Shown here: positions 1 through 5,545 of the stretch, piece after piece
Layout: the number at the start of each line of letters is the position of its first letter
Numbering within the stretch: position 1 is the first letter of the stretch
Assembly (NCBI GenBank): GCA_030833685.1
Contig: JAURGS010000155.1
Location: 1 to 5,970, forward strand
Origin: Rhodoferax sp.
GTDB lineage: Bacteria > Pseudomonadota > Gammaproteobacteria > Burkholderiales > Burkholderiaceae_C
Length of the DNA stretch: 5,970 nt
Direction: 5' to 3'
Notes under the pieces: model-generated
Database searches by the model: none
Told to the model about the DNA's origin: nothing
What the model saw: only the letters and a program-made list of their open reading frames with translations
Program-made: the position numbers and the translations under genes

Positions 1-432
1 GACAACGTCGAATCTTTCATCAAGTCAGTAAAGGCTGGTAACGGACGCTTGCAAGGTTTCGGTCACCGCGTTTATAAAAACTACGACCCTCGCGCGGCGA
101 TTATTAAGAAAGCCGCCTATGACGTATTTGATGTAACTGGCAAGAACCCGATGCTTGATATCGCACTGAAACTTGAAGAAGTTGCTCTCAGCGACGACTA
201 CTTCATCTCACGCAAGCTTTACCCGAATGTTGACTTCTACTCTGGCTTGATTTATCAAGCGCTCGGTTTCCCGATTGATATGTTCACGGTTTTGTTTGCG
301 ATTCCGCGCACTGTTGGTTGGATTGCGCAGCTCAACGAAATGATCGCCGACCCAGAATACCGGATCGGCCGCCCCCGCCAGCTTTTCACCGGGTCGCCAC
401 GTCGCCAGGTCAAACCAATCGCCGAACGTTGA
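1..432 (+). CDS. gltA: Citrate synthase, C-terminal part (5' truncated by window edge)
   Basis: The reading frame is open from base 1 and ends in TGA at 430-432, leaving 143 residues of a protein usually near 430. Citrate synthase condenses oxaloacetate with acetyl-CoA in the cytoplasm as the first TCA cycle step. The family signature GFGHRVYKNYDPR is at visible residues 19-31 and carries the catalytic His (residue 22). The catalytic Asp is in YPNVDFYSG (Asp78). Substrate-binding arginines fit FAIPRTVGW (Arg103) and the GRPRQLFTG block (123-131). The C-terminus looks complete. The TTG at 49 is an internal Leu codon, not a start. The gene is visibly lower in G+C (about 46% by hand count over the first 300 bases) than the following leu genes. 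An intrinsic terminator follows, so it is transcribed apart from leuC. Identity is very secure; only the start is missing. Confidence 0.97.
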   Translation, partial: DNVESFIKSVKAGNGRLQGFGHRVYKNYDPRAAIIKKAAYDVFDVTGKNPMLDIALKLEEVALSDDYFISRKLYPNVDFYSGLIYQALGFPIDMFTVLFAIPRTVGWIAQLNEMIADPEYRIGRPRQLFTGSPRRQVKPIAER

Positions 433-460
433 TCGGCCAGACCCCGCGCTCCCTGCCCAG

Positions 461-499
461 ACCTGCCCCAGCCCGTGTGCTGCGGCAGGTTTGTTTTTT
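461..499 (+). terminator. Intrinsic terminator after gltA
   Basis: Two arms, 461-472 and 479-490, pair as ACCTGCC/GGCAGGT (7 bp), one C-C mismatch (468/483), then CAGC/GCTG (4 bp), around a 6-nt loop at 473-478. The stem runs directly into a T-rich tract at 490-499 (TTTGTTTTTT). This is the classical Rho-independent layout, 28 nt after the gltA stop. It separates the gltA transcript from the leu cluster. Confidence 0.88.
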
Positions 500-516
500 G
501 CGGCCGCCAGTACAGG

Positions 517-544
517 TTTCGCACCCAAACCCACGGCTTAAAAT
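517..544 (+). promoter_or_regulatory. Candidate sigma70-type promoter for leuC
   Basis: TAAAAT at 539-544 matches the -10 consensus at five of six bases. The best -35 at acceptable spacing is a poor one, TTTCGC at 517-522 (16-nt spacer). A start of transcription would fall near 551, only about 6 nt before the first leuC ATG (557) or about 18 nt before the second (569). It lies after the gltA terminator, where a promoter for the leu cluster is needed. Seen: the -10 match and its position. Inferred: activity. Confidence 0.38.
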
Positions 545-556
545 CTCCCCTCTTCG

Positions 557-2041
557 ATGGATAACACCATGGCAACACAACAATCCGCCCCTCACGCCCG
601 AACGCTGTACGACAAACTCTGGGATGACCACGTGGTCCGCACCGAAGAAGACGGCACGGCGCTTCTGTACATCGATAGGCACTTGGTGCACGAAGTGACC
701 AGCCCGCAGGCATTTGAAGGCTTGCGTCAAGCCGGGCGGCGCGTGTGGCGCACCAGCTCTGTGGTTGCGACGGCTGACCACAACACCCCAACCACGGGCT
801 GGGAATTAGGCTACGACGGCATCACAGACCCGACCAGCAAGGAACAGGTCTTGACGCTGGATGCGAATATCAAGTCGTTTGGCGCTGCGGCGTACTTCCC
901 GTTCATGTCCAAACGCCAGGGCATCGTGCACGTCATTGGGCCAGAAAACGGCGCCACTCTGCCCGGCATGACCGTGGTTTGTGGTGACTCGCACACCTCC
1001 ACCCATGGGGCATTTGGTGCGCTTGCGCATGGCATTGGCACATCAGAGGTCGAGCATGTGCTAGCCACCCAGACCTTACTGGCCAAAAAAGCCAAAAACA
1101 TGCTTGTTCGCGTCGAGGGCAAGCTACCCAGAGGTTGCAGCGGCAAAGACATTGTGCTGGCCATCATCGGCAAAATCGGTACTGCGGGCGGCACAGGCTA
1201 CACCATCGAATTTGCCGGCTCTGCGATCCGCGCCCTCAGCATGGAGGGTCGCATGACGGTCTGCAACATGGCCATCGAAGCAGGTGCCCGAGCGGGACTG
1301 GTGGCGGTGGATGAAAAGACCATCGAATACGTCAAAGGCCGCCCACTGGCTCCCGGGCACAGCGTTGGCGGTTCTGGCGGCGCCTCCGTGGAGTGGACTC
1401 AAGCGGTCACCTTCTGGAAAACGCTGCACTCTGACCCTGGCGCGCATTTTGATGCGGTTGTCGACATCGATGCGTCGCAATTGGTCCCGCAAGTGACCTG
1501 GGGAACATCGCCCGAGATGGTTTTGGGCGTTGACCAGCGCGTGCCCGACCCAGACAAGGAAAAGGACGCCAACAAGCGCTCAGCCATCGAGCGTGCCTTG
1601 AGCTATATGGGCTTGGAGCCTGGCAAGCCGCTCAGCGATGTGCACGTGGACAAAATTTTTATTGGCTCTTGCACCAACAGCCGCATCGAGGACATGCGCG
1701 AGGCCGCCGCTGTGGTGAAAAAGCTGGGGCGCAAAGTCGCAGCGAACGTCAAGCTAGCAATGGTGGTTCCCGGCTCGGGTCTGGTTAAAGAACAGGCCGA
1801 GCAAGAGGGCCTGCACACGATCTTCAAGGCAGCGGGCTTTGAGTGGCGTGAGCCGGGCTGCTCCATGTGCCTGGCCATGAATGCCGACCGACTTGAGCCC
1901 GGCGAGCGTTGCGCCTCGACCAGCAATCGCAACTTCGAAGGCCGCCAAGGCGCAGGCGGACGCACCCACCTGGTCAGTCCTGCCATGGCTGCCGCCGCGG
2001 CCGTTCACGGGCACTTCGTTGACGTGCGCCAGTTCGTTTAA
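557..2041 (+). CDS. leuC: 3-isopropylmalate dehydratase, large subunit
   Basis: LeuC is the large, iron-sulfur-carrying subunit of isopropylmalate isomerase, which with LeuD converts 2-isopropylmalate to 3-isopropylmalate in leucine synthesis in the cytoplasm. Counting from ATG 557, the aconitase-type [4Fe-4S] ligands are Cys372 (GSCTNSR, 370-376), Cys435 and Cys438 (PGCSMCLAMN, 433-442). Other family blocks are TADHNTPTTGW (72-82), CGDSHTSTHGAFG (142-154) and STSNRNFEGRQGAGGRTHLVSP (454-475). At 494 residues it is longer than the usual 465-475. Part of the excess is N-terminal: homologues recalled from related bacteria begin just before ARTLYDK (14-20). Another part is a Gly/Ser-rich stretch (267-277). 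A second in-frame ATG at 569 is equally possible; neither start has a good Shine-Dalgarno, although GGA at 559-561 is well placed for 569. It is the first gene of the leu cluster. Function is secure, the start is not. Confidence 0.97.
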   Translation: MDNTMATQQSAPHARTLYDKLWDDHVVRTEEDGTALLYIDRHLVHEVTSPQAFEGLRQAGRRVWRTSSVVATADHNTPTTGWELGYDGITDPTSKEQVLTLDANIKSFGAAAYFPFMSKRQGIVHVIGPENGATLPGMTVVCGDSHTSTHGAFGALAHGIGTSEVEHVLATQTLLAKKAKNMLVRVEGKLPRGCSGKDIVLAIIGKIGTAGGTGYTIEFAGSAIRALSMEGRMTVCNMAIEAGARAGLVAVDEKTIEYVKGRPLAPGHSVGGSGGASVEWTQAVTFWKTLHSDPGAHFDAVVDIDASQLVPQVTWGTSPEMVLGVDQRVPDPDKEKDANKRSAIERALSYMGLEPGKPLSDVHVDKIFIGSCTNSRIEDMREAAAVVKKLGRKVAANVKLAMVVPGSGLVKEQAEQEGLHTIFKAAGFEWREPGCSMCLAMNADRLEPGERCASTSNRNFEGRQGAGGRTHLVSPAMAAAAAVHGHFVDVRQFV

Positions 2042-2045
2042 CCCC

Positions 2046-2051
2046 AAGGAG
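2046..2051 (+). promoter_or_regulatory. Strong ribosome binding site of the small lipoprotein gene
   Basis: AAGGAG lies 6 nt before ATG 2058 and is the best Shine-Dalgarno in the window. It fixes the start of the short lipoprotein gene at 2058, although the same frame stays open upstream inside leuC. leuC and leuD lack comparable sites, so this small protein may be made in excess over its neighbours. Confidence 0.8.
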
Positions 2052-2057
2052 TCTGCC

Positions 2058-2186
2058 ATGAAGTTATTGATGACCTGCCTGACCATTCTCAGCCTCGAAT
2101 CGCTGTCGGCGTGCAACACTGTCAAAGGCATCGGACAAGACTTGCAAAAAGCTGGCTCCAGTATCGAAAACGCGGGCAAAAAATAA
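2058..2186 (+). CDS. Entericidin EcnA/B-like small lipoprotein
   Basis: The product is 42 residues. It has a short basic start (MK), a hydrophobic segment (about 3-16) and a lipobox LSAC at 16-19, so cleavage before Cys19 and lipidation are expected. The mature part, about 24 residues, begins CNTVKGIGQDLQKAG, which matches the entericidin family pattern (C-N-T-x-x-G-x-G-x-D-x-x-x-x-G). In E. coli entericidins A and B are membrane lipoproteins described as an antidote/toxin pair; similar single genes are widespread and their role is mostly unclear. Here only one copy is present, between leuC and leuD, 16 nt after leuC and 6 nt before leuD. A strong AAGGAG sets the start. One oddity is Glu14 inside the hydrophobic part of the signal peptide. 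Family membership is well supported; toxicity or any link to leucine metabolism is not shown. Confidence 0.87.
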   Translation: MKLLMTCLTILSLESLSACNTVKGIGQDLQKAGSSIENAGKK

Positions 2187-2192
2187 GCTCTT

Positions 2193-2843
2193 ATGAAAAA
2201 GTTTGATCTCCTCAAGGGGCTGGTAGCGCCCCTGGATCGCGAAAATGTTGACACCGACGCGATCATTCCCAAGCAATTCCTCAAGTCGATCCACAAAACG
2301 GGTTTTGGCCAGAACCTGTTCGACGAATGGCGCTATCTCGATCCTGGCTTTCCCGGAAAAGATCCAGCCAGCCGAAAGCCCAACCCCGACTTCGTGCTGA
2401 ACCACCCTCGCTACCTGGGAGCCAGCATCTTGCTGGCACGGAAAAACTTTGGCTGTGGCTCATCAAGGGAACACGCCCCCTGGGCGCTGGATCAGTATGG
2501 CTTTCGCGCCTTGATTGCGCCCAGTTTTGCGGATATCTTCTTTAACAACAGTTTCAAAAATGGCCTTTTGCCGATCGTGCTGCCTGAGGCTCAGGTGGCG
2601 CGCCTGTTCGACGAAGTTGCTGCCTTTCCAGGCTATACCCTGACGGTCGATCTTCAGGCCCAACTGGTCATCAAGGCCGACGGAGAAAGTCTTCCCTTTG
2701 ATATCCAGCCCTTTCGCAAATACTGCCTGGTCAATGGGTTGGATGACATTGGCCTGACCCTGCGGCACGCACAGGACATCAAGGCTTTTGAGGCTCAGCG
2801 CCTGGCGAGCAAACCCTGGCTGGCCAGGTCCATGTTGTCTTAA
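2193..2843 (+). CDS. leuD: 3-isopropylmalate dehydratase, small subunit
   Basis: LeuD is the swivel-domain subunit that closes over the LeuC iron-sulfur site to form isopropylmalate isomerase. Its 216 residues fit the long bacterial (proteobacterial) LeuD type. Visible blocks are NVDTDAIIPKQFLK (18-31), NFGCGSSREHAPWAL (85-99), with the Gly-Ser-Ser-Arg substrate loop, FFNNSFKNGLLPI (116-128) and NGLDDIGLTL (181-190). ATG 2193 is only 6 nt after the stop of the lipoprotein gene, and the preceding AAAAAATAAGCTCTT has no Shine-Dalgarno. Translation is therefore probably coupled to the upstream gene. The frame is intact and nothing is missing. Confidence 0.97.
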   Translation: MKKFDLLKGLVAPLDRENVDTDAIIPKQFLKSIHKTGFGQNLFDEWRYLDPGFPGKDPASRKPNPDFVLNHPRYLGASILLARKNFGCGSSREHAPWALDQYGFRALIAPSFADIFFNNSFKNGLLPIVLPEAQVARLFDEVAAFPGYTLTVDLQAQLVIKADGESLPFDIQPFRKYCLVNGLDDIGLTLRHAQDIKAFEAQRLASKPWLARSMLS

Positions 2844-2898
2844 ATTCTCTGCACACTGGGCGCGCCATAGCCCTGTTCATCCTCTCTGAAAGACCGTC

Positions 2899-3969
2899 AT
2901 GAAAATTGCTGTGTTGCCCGGTGATGGCATCGGAACAGAAATCGTCGCCGAAGCCGTCAAGGTTCTCCAGGCGCTTGACTTGCCCCTGGAAATGGAAACC
3001 GCCTTGGTGGGAGGTGCCGCTTACGAGGCGCACGGACATCCCCTACCTGAATCCACCCTGCGTCTGGCCAAGGCCTCAGACGCCATTCTGTTTGGCGCCG
3101 TGGGCGACTGGAAGTACGACAAGCTAGACCGTCCTCTGCGGCCCGAGCAAGCCATTCTTGGGCTGCGAAAAAACCTCGGGCTATTCGCCAATTTCCGGCC
3201 TGCGATTTGCTACGCGGAACTGGTCGCCGCGTCTAGCCTGAAGCCGGAACTGATCGCCGGTCTGGACATACTCATCATCCGTGAACTCACGGGCGACATC
3301 TATTTTGGCCAGCCCCGTGGGCGGCGCACCGCCAGCGATGGCCACTTCCCGGGCGCCGAGGAAGCCTATGACACCATGCGATACAGCCGCCCTGAGATCG
3401 AGCGCATTGCACATGTGGCGTTTCAGGCGGCGCGCAAGCGCAACAAAAAGGTAACCAGCGTCGACAAAGCCAACGTGCTTGAAACCTTTCAGTTTTGGAA
3501 AGACGTTGTCACTGAAGTGCATCAACAATATGCCGATGTAACCCTGGAGCACATGTACGTGGACAACGCCGCCATGCAACTGGTCAAGGCGCCCAAATCG
3601 TTTGATGTGGTGGTCACCGGCAATATGTTCGGCGATATTCTGAGCGATGAAGCCTCGATGCTCACAGGATCAATTGGCATGCTGCCCTCAGCGAGCCTGA
3701 ATACCCAAAATCAAGGGCTTTACGAACCCAGCCACGGCAGCGCGCCCGACATCGCTGGTAAGGGCGTTGCCAATCCCTTAGCGACGATTCTTTCCGCTGC
3801 CATGATGCTGCGCTTCAGTCTGAACCAAGCAGAGGCGGCCGAGCGCATTGAATCTGCTGTCAAGAAAGTGCTGGCGCAGGGCTTGCGCACCCCCGACATC
3901 TACAGCGAAGGCACGACCAAAGTGGGCACCCAACAGATGGGCGACGCCGTTGTGAAGGCCCTGGCTTAG
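2899..3969 (+). CDS. leuB: 3-isopropylmalate dehydrogenase
   Basis: LeuB oxidises and decarboxylates 3-isopropylmalate with NAD to 2-oxoisocaproate, the last leucine-specific step before transamination. Its 356 residues are normal length. The nucleotide-fold start is MKIAVLPGDGIGTEI. By alignment to family knowledge, substrate and metal residues are Arg90, Arg100, Arg128 (IIRELTGDIYFG), Tyr135, Lys190 (SVDKANVLE), Asp222 (YVDNAAMQLV), Asp246 and Asp250. The last two sit in the isocitrate/isopropylmalate dehydrogenase signature NMFGDILSDEASMLTGSIGM (242-261). The NAD-binding loop is EPSHGSAPDIAGKGVANP (276-293). The 55-nt gap after leuD holds only a 4-bp GGGC/GCCC stem and a weak purine stretch (GAAAGA) before the ATG, so co-transcription with leuC and leuD is likely. 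Confidence 0.97.
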   Translation: MKIAVLPGDGIGTEIVAEAVKVLQALDLPLEMETALVGGAAYEAHGHPLPESTLRLAKASDAILFGAVGDWKYDKLDRPLRPEQAILGLRKNLGLFANFRPAICYAELVAASSLKPELIAGLDILIIRELTGDIYFGQPRGRRTASDGHFPGAEEAYDTMRYSRPEIERIAHVAFQAARKRNKKVTSVDKANVLETFQFWKDVVTEVHQQYADVTLEHMYVDNAAMQLVKAPKSFDVVVTGNMFGDILSDEASMLTGSIGMLPSASLNTQNQGLYEPSHGSAPDIAGKGVANPLATILSAAMMLRFSLNQAEAAERIESAVKKVLAQGLRTPDIYSEGTTKVGTQQMGDAVVKALA

Positions 3970-3987
3970 GCCGGGCTCGCCTACAAT
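3961..3987 (+). promoter_or_regulatory. Candidate promoter ahead of the small ORF and asd
   Basis: TACAAT at 3982-3987 differs from the -10 consensus at one base. The -35 is poor: CTGGCT at 3961-3966, with a short 15-nt spacer, overlapping the end of leuB. Transcription would start near 3993-3995, at the ATG of the 33-codon ORF. It could give asd its own transcript, separate from the leu cluster. This is a pattern match only. Confidence 0.35.
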
Positions 3988-3994
3988 AAGGGGC

Positions 3995-4096
3995 ATGAGC
4001 GGCGTCACCATCACCAAGGGTCTGTCCATCGCCAGTCAGCTGCTGGCGATGCCGTTGCGCGCGCTCGGTATCAGAACCACGACCGGCAAGCGCTAG
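3995..4096 (+). CDS. Possible 33-residue small protein or leader peptide
   Basis: The short ORF runs ATG to TAG between leuB and asd. I do not recognise the product. It begins MSGVTITKGLSIASQLL and ends in GIRTTTGKR. It has five basic and no acidic residues and a central mostly hydrophobic stretch (about 10-26), so it could form an amphipathic helix. Support for coding: 28 of 32 codons after the start end in G or C, with the CTG, ATC, ACC and AAG choices also seen in the neighbouring genes. Against: AAGGGG at 3988-3993 is only 1 nt from the ATG, too close for a normal Shine-Dalgarno. Translation would have to be leaderless from the promoter candidate at 3982-3987. Three Thr codons in a row (4076-4084) lie just before the stop, and a strong hairpin starts 6 nt after it. 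It may be a real small protein, a leader peptide, or chance. Confidence 0.4.
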   Translation: MSGVTITKGLSIASQLLAMPLRALGIRTTTGKR

Positions 4097-4102
4097 CAGC
4101 TA

Positions 4103-4138
4103 CCGGCTCGTCGCGCCAGTACCGGCCAGACGAGCCGG
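4103..4138 (+). other. Perfect 10-bp stem-loop upstream of asd
   Basis: CCGGCTCGTC (4103-4112) pairs without mismatch with GACGAGCCGG (4129-4138) across a 16-nt loop, which may itself form a small GCC/GGC stem (4115-4117 with 4124-4126). It begins 6 nt after the small ORF stop. It is not a canonical terminator, because the nearest T run (seven T at 4161-4167) is 22 nt downstream. It could be an attenuator-like element, an RNA processing or stability structure, or a protein site. The inverted repeat is seen; the role is open. Confidence 0.6.
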
Positions 4139-4167
4139 ATGTCAACGTTGGCCTTGTCACTTTTTTT

Positions 4168-4171
4168 GAGG
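4168..4171 (+). promoter_or_regulatory. Ribosome binding site of asd
   Basis: GAGG lies 7 nt before ATG 4179, directly after a run of seven T. It supports the chosen asd start. Its place behind the T run and 29 nt after the stem-loop means that RNA folding in this leader could affect access to it. Confidence 0.6.
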
Positions 4172-4178
4172 CTTTGGC

Positions 4179-5309
4179 ATGAGCACATTGGTTGGACTGA
4201 TTGGCTGGCGCGGCATGGTCGGCTCTGTACTGATGGACCGAATGGTCCAGGAGAAGGACTTCGACCTGATCGAACCCCTGTTTTTCTCCACATCAGATGC
4301 AGGCGGGCGAGCGCCTTCCATGGCCAAAAATGAAATCCGCCTGCTTGACGCCCATGACTTGAGCGCGCTCAAGCGCTGTGATGTCATCATCACCTGCCAG
4401 GGCGGCGACTACACGACCGAGGTTTTCCCGAAATTGCGCGCCACCGGATGGGCTGGCCACTGGATCGACGCCGCCAGCACCCTGCGCATGAACACCGACG
4501 CCGTCATCGTTCTGGATCCGGTCAACATGCCCGTGATTGAAAAAGCAATGCAAAACCAGGGGAAAAACTGGATTGGTGGCAATTGCACGGTCTCCTGCAT
4601 GCTGATGGGTGTGGGCGCCCTGTACAAAGCCGGGTTGATCGAGTGGATGAGTACACAAACCTACCAGGCAGCGTCTGGGGGCGGCGCGCAACACATGCGC
4701 GAGCTGCTGACCCAGTACGGCACGCTCAATGCGGAGGTCAAAGCGCTTCTGGATGACCCCAAGAGTGCGATTCTGGAAATCGACCGCAAGGTGGTCGCCA
4801 GACAGAGAAGCCTGAATGCAAACGAGACGGCCAACTTTGGCGTGCCACTGGGTGGGTCCTTGATTCCATGGATTGACAAAGACCTGGGCAACGGCATGTC
4901 CAAAGAAGAGTGGAAGGGAATGGCTGAGACTAACAAGATTCTCGGCGTTGGCGAGAGTTTTGGTACCCAGCCCATCCCCGTCGATGGCTTTTGTGTGCGC
5001 GTGGGCGCCATGCGCTGTCACAGCCAGGCCCTGACCTTCAAGCTCAAAAAAGATGTGCCGCTGGCAGATATCGAAGCCATGATTGCTCAGGACAACGCAT
5101 GGGTCAAGCTAGTTCCAAACACCCGCGAGGCCACCCTTCAAGACCTCACGCCGGTTGCCGTCACTGGCACTATGACCATTCCGGTCGGTCGGGTGAGAAA
5201 ACTCGCCATGGGCCCGCAATACCTTGGAGCGTTCACCATTGGTGACCAACTGTTGTGGGGGGCTGCCGAACCCTTAAGGCGAATGCTTCGCATCATTCTT
5301 GAGCGCTGA
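4179..5309 (+). CDS. asd: Aspartate-semialdehyde dehydrogenase
   Basis: Asd reduces 4-aspartyl phosphate with NADPH to aspartate semialdehyde, the branch point for lysine and diaminopimelate, threonine and methionine. Its 376 residues fit the Gram-negative (E. coli type) enzyme of about 367. The NADP-binding start is VGLIGWRGMVGSVL (5-18). The catalytic Cys is Cys136 in GGNCTVSCML (133-142). Substrate contacts expected from the family are Arg103 (STLRM), Arg274 and the general base His281 in RVGAMRCHSQALTFK (274-288). QAASGGGAQHMREL (163-176) is also typical. It lies 209 nt after leuB with its own Shine-Dalgarno and a possible promoter and leader, so it may be regulated separately from the leu genes. 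The frame is intact to TGA 5307-5309. Confidence 0.97.
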   Translation: MSTLVGLIGWRGMVGSVLMDRMVQEKDFDLIEPLFFSTSDAGGRAPSMAKNEIRLLDAHDLSALKRCDVIITCQGGDYTTEVFPKLRATGWAGHWIDAASTLRMNTDAVIVLDPVNMPVIEKAMQNQGKNWIGGNCTVSCMLMGVGALYKAGLIEWMSTQTYQAASGGGAQHMRELLTQYGTLNAEVKALLDDPKSAILEIDRKVVARQRSLNANETANFGVPLGGSLIPWIDKDLGNGMSKEEWKGMAETNKILGVGESFGTQPIPVDGFCVRVGAMRCHSQALTFKLKKDVPLADIEAMIAQDNAWVKLVPNTREATLQDLTPVAVTGTMTIPVGRVRKLAMGPQYLGAFTIGDQLLWGAAEPLRRMLRIILER

Positions 5310-5319
5310 AGAGTCGCCG

Positions 5320-5346
5320 CGGCTCGGGTCAACGTATAGTGAGCCG
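5320..5346 (+). repeat. Inverted repeat after asd
   Basis: CGGCTC (5320-5325) pairs with GAGCCG (5341-5346), extended by one G-T pair, with a loop of about 13 nt. It starts 11 nt after the asd stop, where a terminator would be expected, but no T run follows. It may be a weak or factor-dependent stop or an mRNA end structure. No other terminator candidate is visible before fimV. Confidence 0.35.
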
Positions 5347-5440
5347 GTAACCGTTTGAACTTTGAGTGCGCTATCTACCCTGAGAACAACAAACTAGCGT
5401 TAGACTCCGGCGAACGGGCGGACTTTGGCACAGTGCTGAC

Positions 5441-5471
5441 AAGATTGCCTAGGCCGCCTGTACACAATCTT
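5441..5471 (+). repeat. Inverted repeat in the fimV upstream region
   Basis: AAGATTG (5441-5447) and CAATCTT (5465-5471) are perfect 7-bp inverted arms separated by 17 nt, about 75 nt before the fimV start. They overlap a weak promoter-like pair: CTGACA at 5436-5441 and TACACA at 5461-5466, with a long 19-nt spacer. The symmetry and position would suit a regulator site or a leader hairpin. There is no T run for termination. The rest of the 5310-5545 gap shows nothing I can name. Confidence 0.35.
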
Positions 5472-5545
5472 TGCAATGAGAGAGCTGGCGCCACGTAATC
5501 ATCTGAAGATGAGCGACCGCCTGCCAGCGGATGGGAGCAAGTCAA

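Noticed and set aside
255..791. Minus-strand open frame (178 codons) over the gltA end and leuC start
   Set aside because: It crosses a clear + strand terminator and two supported genes; low-complexity composition (many Arg, Trp, Cys) is typical of a shadow frame.
1881..2057. Upstream extension of the lipoprotein frame into leuC
   Set aside because: The frame is open, but the AAGGAG at 2046-2051, the Met-Lys start and the signal peptide with lipobox all place the start at 2058.
1754..2296. Minus-strand open frame (180 codons) across the leuC end, the lipoprotein gene and leuD start
   Set aside because: It is antisense to three supported genes and has no recognisable motif or own ribosome binding site.
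2858..2873. GGGC/GCCC stem between leuD and leuB as a terminator
   Set aside because: Only 4 bp with an 8-nt loop and no T run; leuB is more likely read through from leuD.
4161..4167. Seven-T run before asd read as a terminator
   Set aside because: No stem lies directly before it; the 10-bp stem ends 22 nt upstream, and the run is immediately followed by the asd ribosome binding site.
4293..5021. Long minus-strand open frame (242 codons) opposite asd
   Set aside because: It lies fully within asd, which has catalytic motifs throughout; the antisense frame has no recognisable domain and is a by-product of G+C-rich codon use.
5335..5340. TATAGT as a -10 box of a promoter after asd
   Set aside because: No acceptable -35 at 15-19 nt, and it lies in the loop of the 5320-5346 inverted repeat.
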